Source: Leucaena leucocephala (taxonomy: Eukaryota; Streptophyta; Magnoliopsida; Fabales; Fabaceae). Taken from it: DNA of 64,000 nt. This document shows positions 59,706-64,000 of this stretch, piece by piece. Location: NCBI GenBank assembly GCA_037074615.1, contig CM073558.1:4889501-4953500 (forward strand). The letters are read 5' to 3'. How positions within the stretch are numbered: position 1 is the stretch's first letter; the number at the start of each line of letters is the position of its first letter. The position numbers and the translations under genes are program-made. A model generated the notes under the pieces. That model made no database searches. It worked only from the letters and a program-made list of their open reading frames with translations, and was not told the DNA's origin.

Positions 59706-60250
59706 AATAAGCCATTAAAAAATTGTTATAAATAGCAGAAAAGTACTCAAGAGATGTGAGGCTGACTATGGCAGACGCTGGTATTTCCCCTGATAGAACA
59801 TTACTTGAGAGATCAAGAGCTTGAAGAGATGTCAAGTTAGCCAAGCACTTGTGCAAGGAAACATTGAATTCATTGATACTAAAGTCCAGCACACGTATCT
59901 TCTTCAATTTGCATATTTCTATGGCCAAAAGTCTCAAGTGTTGTTAATATATATAAATGAAGGAGAAGCTAAAATAATTCTGTTCCAGGATATCAATCTG
60001 ATGAGCTTGAGGTACCTTTAAATGGTAGAGATCCTGTTAGGTGATTTCCCTTCAATATAAGGCCTTCCAAGTTGCTTATATTACCCAAAACTGCAAAGCG
60101 ATGAAGTGAATTAATGCAAATTTTATAACCAAAACACCTTGAAGTATGAAGGGAAGTTCAAAAAGTGTTTTCCCCCCCTTTTGGGCGAGTGAGAATTGTT
60201 TCACTTGCTGCAATTTCTGAACATCTTTGAAACCCAGTTGAAGTTGAACG
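59706..60250 (-). pseudogene. LRR receptor-like protein pseudogene, N-terminal part
   Basis: This continues the gene interrupted by the copia element. Minus-strand LRR units are clear at 59937-59711 (LKKIRVLDFSINEFNVS, LTSLQALDLSSNVLSGEIP) and fainter towards 60.1 kb (SNLEGLILKGNHLTGSLP). A one-base shortage in the T-run at 59717-59722 (A-run on the plus strand) puts the frame out of register with the part beyond the insertion. No signal peptide or start was found, so the 5' end is missing or unrecognisable. The right boundary is approximate. Confidence 0.8.
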
Positions 60251-60526
60251 GATTTGTGACATGTTAAAATTAATTCAAAAATATTAATCCTCCTATTTTT
60301 AATATATAATTTAATTAGGGAATTGATTTTTATCTTAAATATAAGACCTAATTCCTATACTTATCTATTTTTCTTAAATTATCCTTATTAATACTCCTTC
60401 AACAAGAATCAAGTAAGAGAGGGATGAAAGGAATTAAGGAAGATAATTAGGATGTTTTATAGAAAATATGCTATACTAGCTAACTTAACTAACTTCCTTA
60501 ATATAATCAAATTAGTATTAGGGTTA

Positions 60527-63500
60527 TGTAATATAACACATTTAATTAGATCTTAATGATATGTAACAGATTTAGTTAGATCTTAATGATATTAGTTATT
60601 CATTTAGTTAGATAGTTATTCTTTTCGTTAAATGCCGGCTGTATATTTAATATTGTATATATAAGACACTACTTGTACAGAGAAGTGACAAAGAATATAT
60701 TCATTTTTCACAATTATCTCTCTTTCTTACTTTACACTGTGTTATGGTATCAGAGCCATTGACCTGATTGTGTCAGGAAGTTTTTTCTTTCCTTCGCGCA
60801 CTTACTTTTTGGTTCTTGATTCACAGTTTGTACTTTACCTTCTTCACTTTACATTTCTTCGTCTTCTCTCTCATGGAAGACTCTGGCTTCTCTTCATACC
60901 TGCAAGAAGCAACGCAGAACGTTACAAGTCCATTTTACCGGCATCCAAATGAGAATCCGTCGCTGGTTCTTGTCTCACCGGTTCTTTCTGGTGCCAATTA
61001 TCACTCATGGGCGAGAGCCATAAAATGGCTCTCATGTCCAAAAATAAGCTTCAATTTATTGATTACTCATCTCTAGTTCCTAGCTCTTCAGATCTATTAT
61101 TTCCAGCATGGGAGAGATGCAACATGATGGTTCTCTCATGGCTAACTAGATCCTTATCTCCAACAATAGCTCAAAGCATACTCTGGATAGATCGTGCATC
61201 AGAGGTCTAGAAAGATCTATGAGAACGGTTTTCTCAAAGTGACATTTTTGGTTTGGCATATTTGATGGAAGAGATTTAAGCCCTAAAGCAAGGGGATCTG
61301 ACTATGAGTGATTATTTCACGAAGTTAAAAATCTTATAGGATGAATTTTTGTTTTTACGTCCTTCGATTTCTTGTACTTGTGACCCTAAATGTCATTGTG
61401 GAGATCTTGATATGGCCAAGAAAAACATGGAGCAAGACTATGTTATCAGGTTTCTTAAAGGTCTGAGTGGCCGATTCTCTACTGTGAAATCACAAATCAA
61501 GTTGATCGATCCGTTACCAGGGATCAATCGAGTCTTCTCTCTAGTGACCCAACAAGAACTAGAAATAGGATTTCAGCCCGTAGAAGCCACTACTCTCTTA
61601 AACAAGACTAATTTTAGTCGTTTACCAGGCGATGGCCAAGAGAAGTCAAAGCAACAGTGTTCTTATTGTGGCAAGCCAAGGCATACATAAGCAACTTGTT
61701 ATAAAAAGTATGGGTTTCTACCAGGATTCAAGTTAAAAAATCCTTCTAAGGCTTCCGCTAATTCTGTTTCATCTGGTGATAATGTGGTAAAAGATTCTTC
61801 TAAACCTAAGGTTGCTAATCAAAAGAACAATTTCACTCCAGAGTAATACAATAAGTTATTGGCTCTAGTTCAAACAAATCAATCCCAACCACAGTACTTT
61901 GTGAATCATATTTCAACAAATTGTACATCATCATATGCTTTTCTAGTCCAAACTCCTATTGATCACTAGATCATTGATTCTGGCGCTACTGACCATGTTT
62001 GCTTTTCCCTTTCTTTACTTTCCTCATATAAACAGATACTTCCTATTACTATTAATCTTCCAGATGGTTCTAGGACCATAGCTACAATTAGTGGTAGCAT
62101 TCATTTTTTAGAATCTTTTACAATTCATGATGTCTTATACATTCCTGAATTCCGTTTCAATCTTATTTCTGTTTCAAGATTGACAAATTTCATTCCTTGT
62201 GTTGTGACTTTTCAGAAAATAATCTGCCACATCTTTCTTCTTCAGCCATGGAAGATGATTGGTTCAGCTGAGAAGATTGAAGGGTTATATATCATGAGAA
62301 AACATACTGAATCTACCTCAAGTATTATCAACCATATCTCTACAACTACTCATTACAAAAATCCCTTTGACCTCTGGCATTTTCGGTTAGGATATTTGTC
62401 TAATTCTACACTGCAAACTTTACATAGACAATTTCCTTTCATTACATGTACTTTTAATTTCAATTATTGTGATGTTTGTCATTTTACAAAACAATGCAAA
62501 TTGCCTTTTCCTGTAAGAAATACAAAATCCAATAAAATTTTTAGTTTGATTCATATGGATATATGGGGACCATATTATATACCTTTGGTCCATAGTCACA
62601 AGTACTTTCTCACCATTGTTGATGACTTTTCTAGATACACATGGGTTTATACTTTCACTAATAAATCTCAAGTTTCCTTTAGTTAAAAATTATATTCAAT
62701 TGGTTGAAACACAGTTTAACACTTCAATTCAAATAATCTGATCTGATAATGGTTTGGAATTTGATATGCATGAGTTTTATGCAAACAAAGGTATTTTACA
62801 TCAAACAAGTTGTGTTGAAACTCCTGAACAGAATAGTATTGTTGAAAGAAAACATCAACACATCCTGAATGTTGCAAGAGCATTCTTATTTCAAGCCTAC
62901 CTACCTAAATCATATTGGTCATATGCAGTAACACATGCTGTATATATTATGAACAGGTTACCTACCCCTGTTTTGGAAAACAAAAGTCCTTTGGAAATTT
63001 TATTTCAAAAATTTTCAGATTTTTCAAATCTTCGTGTTTTTGGATATATTTATTTTGTTTCAACTCTCACATAGCATCGAACTAAATTTGATAAACGAGC
63101 AGAACAATGTATTTTTTTAGGATTTAAATCTGGTGTGAAAGGATTTGTAACTCTAGGACTTACAAATAGAAAAATATCTATATCTAGAAATGTTTCCTTT
63201 TATGAATCCATATTCCCTTTTTGTAATTTGGATAATTCATCACTAGTTCTTCCAAATTCTATTTCTTTACCCCAAGAGCTATCAGACCTGGATTTCCCCG
63301 TTGAAACAAATGATCATGTGTCACCTACTATTGATCAGATTCCTCACGCTCACCTTACTGTTCCTACAGAAAATAACTCTCAACCTACTCCTAATCCACC
63401 TATTTTATCACCTAGACGATCTTCAAGATTAAAAAGACCACCCTCTTATTTGCATGATTACACTACACTCTTCAATTTTCCACAGTTGTACCTGATTCCA

Positions 63501-64000
63501 TGGAGACAGGTAGCTATCATCATCTTTCTTTTGTTATATCTTATAAAAATTTATCTTCCACACATAAAAATCTTGTTCTTTCCATTTCTACTGATGATGT
63601 ACCTAAGACATATTCACAAGCAATTAAACATGAGGGTTGGAGGAATGCAATAGAAGATGAACTGGCTGCTTTGCAAGAAAATAATACATGGATGTTAACT
63701 GAGTTACCTAAAGGAAAGCGACCTATAGGGTGTAAGTGGGTCTTCACTAAGAAATATAATTCGGATGGGAGTTTAGCAAGACATAAAGGCAGATTGGTAG
63801 CACAAGGGTTTACTCAAATTGAGGGCATTGATTATACCGATACATTTTCTCTTGTAGCTAAACTAGCCACTATTAGATTGTTGTTAGCACTTGCTGCAGC
63901 TCAAGGTTGGCATGTGAAACAGCTTGATATGAATAACGCTTTTCTACATGGGGATTTAAAGGAAGAAGTATATATGTTACCACCTCCTGGTTTACCTGTT
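60527..64000 (+). pseudogene. Second Ty1/copia retrotransposon, degenerate, cut by the window end
   Basis: This is a different copia lineage from the 50.6-kb element. A probable short 5' LTR (about 60527-60740, boundaries uncertain) is followed by a canonical primer site TGGTATCAGAGCC (60745-60757). Gag starts at 60873 (MEDSGFSSYL). Then come a broken CCHC knuckle (CSYCGKPRHT with a stop, about 61660), a protease DSGATDHVC (about 61978), integrase pieces (LWHFRLGYLS, DDFSRYTWVY, ETPEQNSIVERKHQ) and reverse transcriptase (GCKWVFTKKYNSDG onward from about 63730). Many stops and frameshifts are visible, e.g. a frameshift near 61022, TAG near 61208, TAA at 61688 and TAA at 62684. It is not autonomous. 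RNase H and the 3' LTR would lie beyond the window. Confidence 0.9.

Overview
This is a stretch of nuclear DNA from a flowering plant, almost certainly a eudicot. Genes are split by short GT-AG introns, the intergenic DNA is very AT-rich and full of small inverted-repeat transposons, and the recognisable proteins are plant families: a WRKY factor, GT37 fucosyltransferases, a chloroplast NDH subunit, an ACR-type ACT-repeat protein, a HOOKLESS1-like acetyltransferase, an LRR receptor-like protein and Ty1/copia elements. The species cannot be named from the sequence alone.

Layout. 1-13.7 kb: gene-free AT-rich DNA with a diverged duplication of about 1.2 kb, a 121-bp tandem repeat and several MITE-like repeats. 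13.7-15.4 kb (+): an intact five-exon WRKY group IIa gene. 17.3-20.4 kb (-): an intact five-exon DNA-3-methyladenine glycosylase I gene with a duplicated splice acceptor. 23.4-27.2 kb (+): a PnsB1/NDF1 gene (chloroplast NDH complex) broken by an out-of-frame start and two nonsense codons. 31.6-31.8 kb (+): the 5' fragment of a HOOKLESS1-like gene. 32.1-35.9 kb (-): an ACR11/ACR12-type ACT-repeat gene broken by a destroyed splice acceptor and a damaged exon, with a tandem array of tRNA-Leu/tRNA-Ala copies in one intron. 41.0-43.4 and 45.2-48.0 kb (+): two tandem GT37 fucosyltransferase genes, both open throughout. 48.7-60.2 kb (-): a decayed LRR receptor-like protein gene split by a 9.07-kb copia element (50637-59705). 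60.5-64.0 kb (+): a second, heavily mutated copia element running off the window.

The four apparently working genes are independent functions: stress transcription control, DNA repair, and Golgi cell-wall fucosylation (two genes). The 23-36 kb stretch is a cluster of dead or truncated genes, two of them for plastid proteins. Loss of PnsB1 is what would be expected in a lineage without a chloroplast NDH complex, though a second intact copy elsewhere is not excluded.

The most novel structure is in the young copia element. Each LTR carries ten copies of the 8-bp palindrome GTCGCGAC, set as five pairs with an exact 22-bp spacing, in the part expected to be transcribed as the RNA leader. Its U3 carries four W-boxes within 73 bp. 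The two LTRs appear identical by eye, the TSD is perfect and the polyprotein frame is open, so the insertion is recent. A second unusual feature is a new exon in the second fucosyltransferase gene, created by a 155-bp tandem duplication of exon 1.
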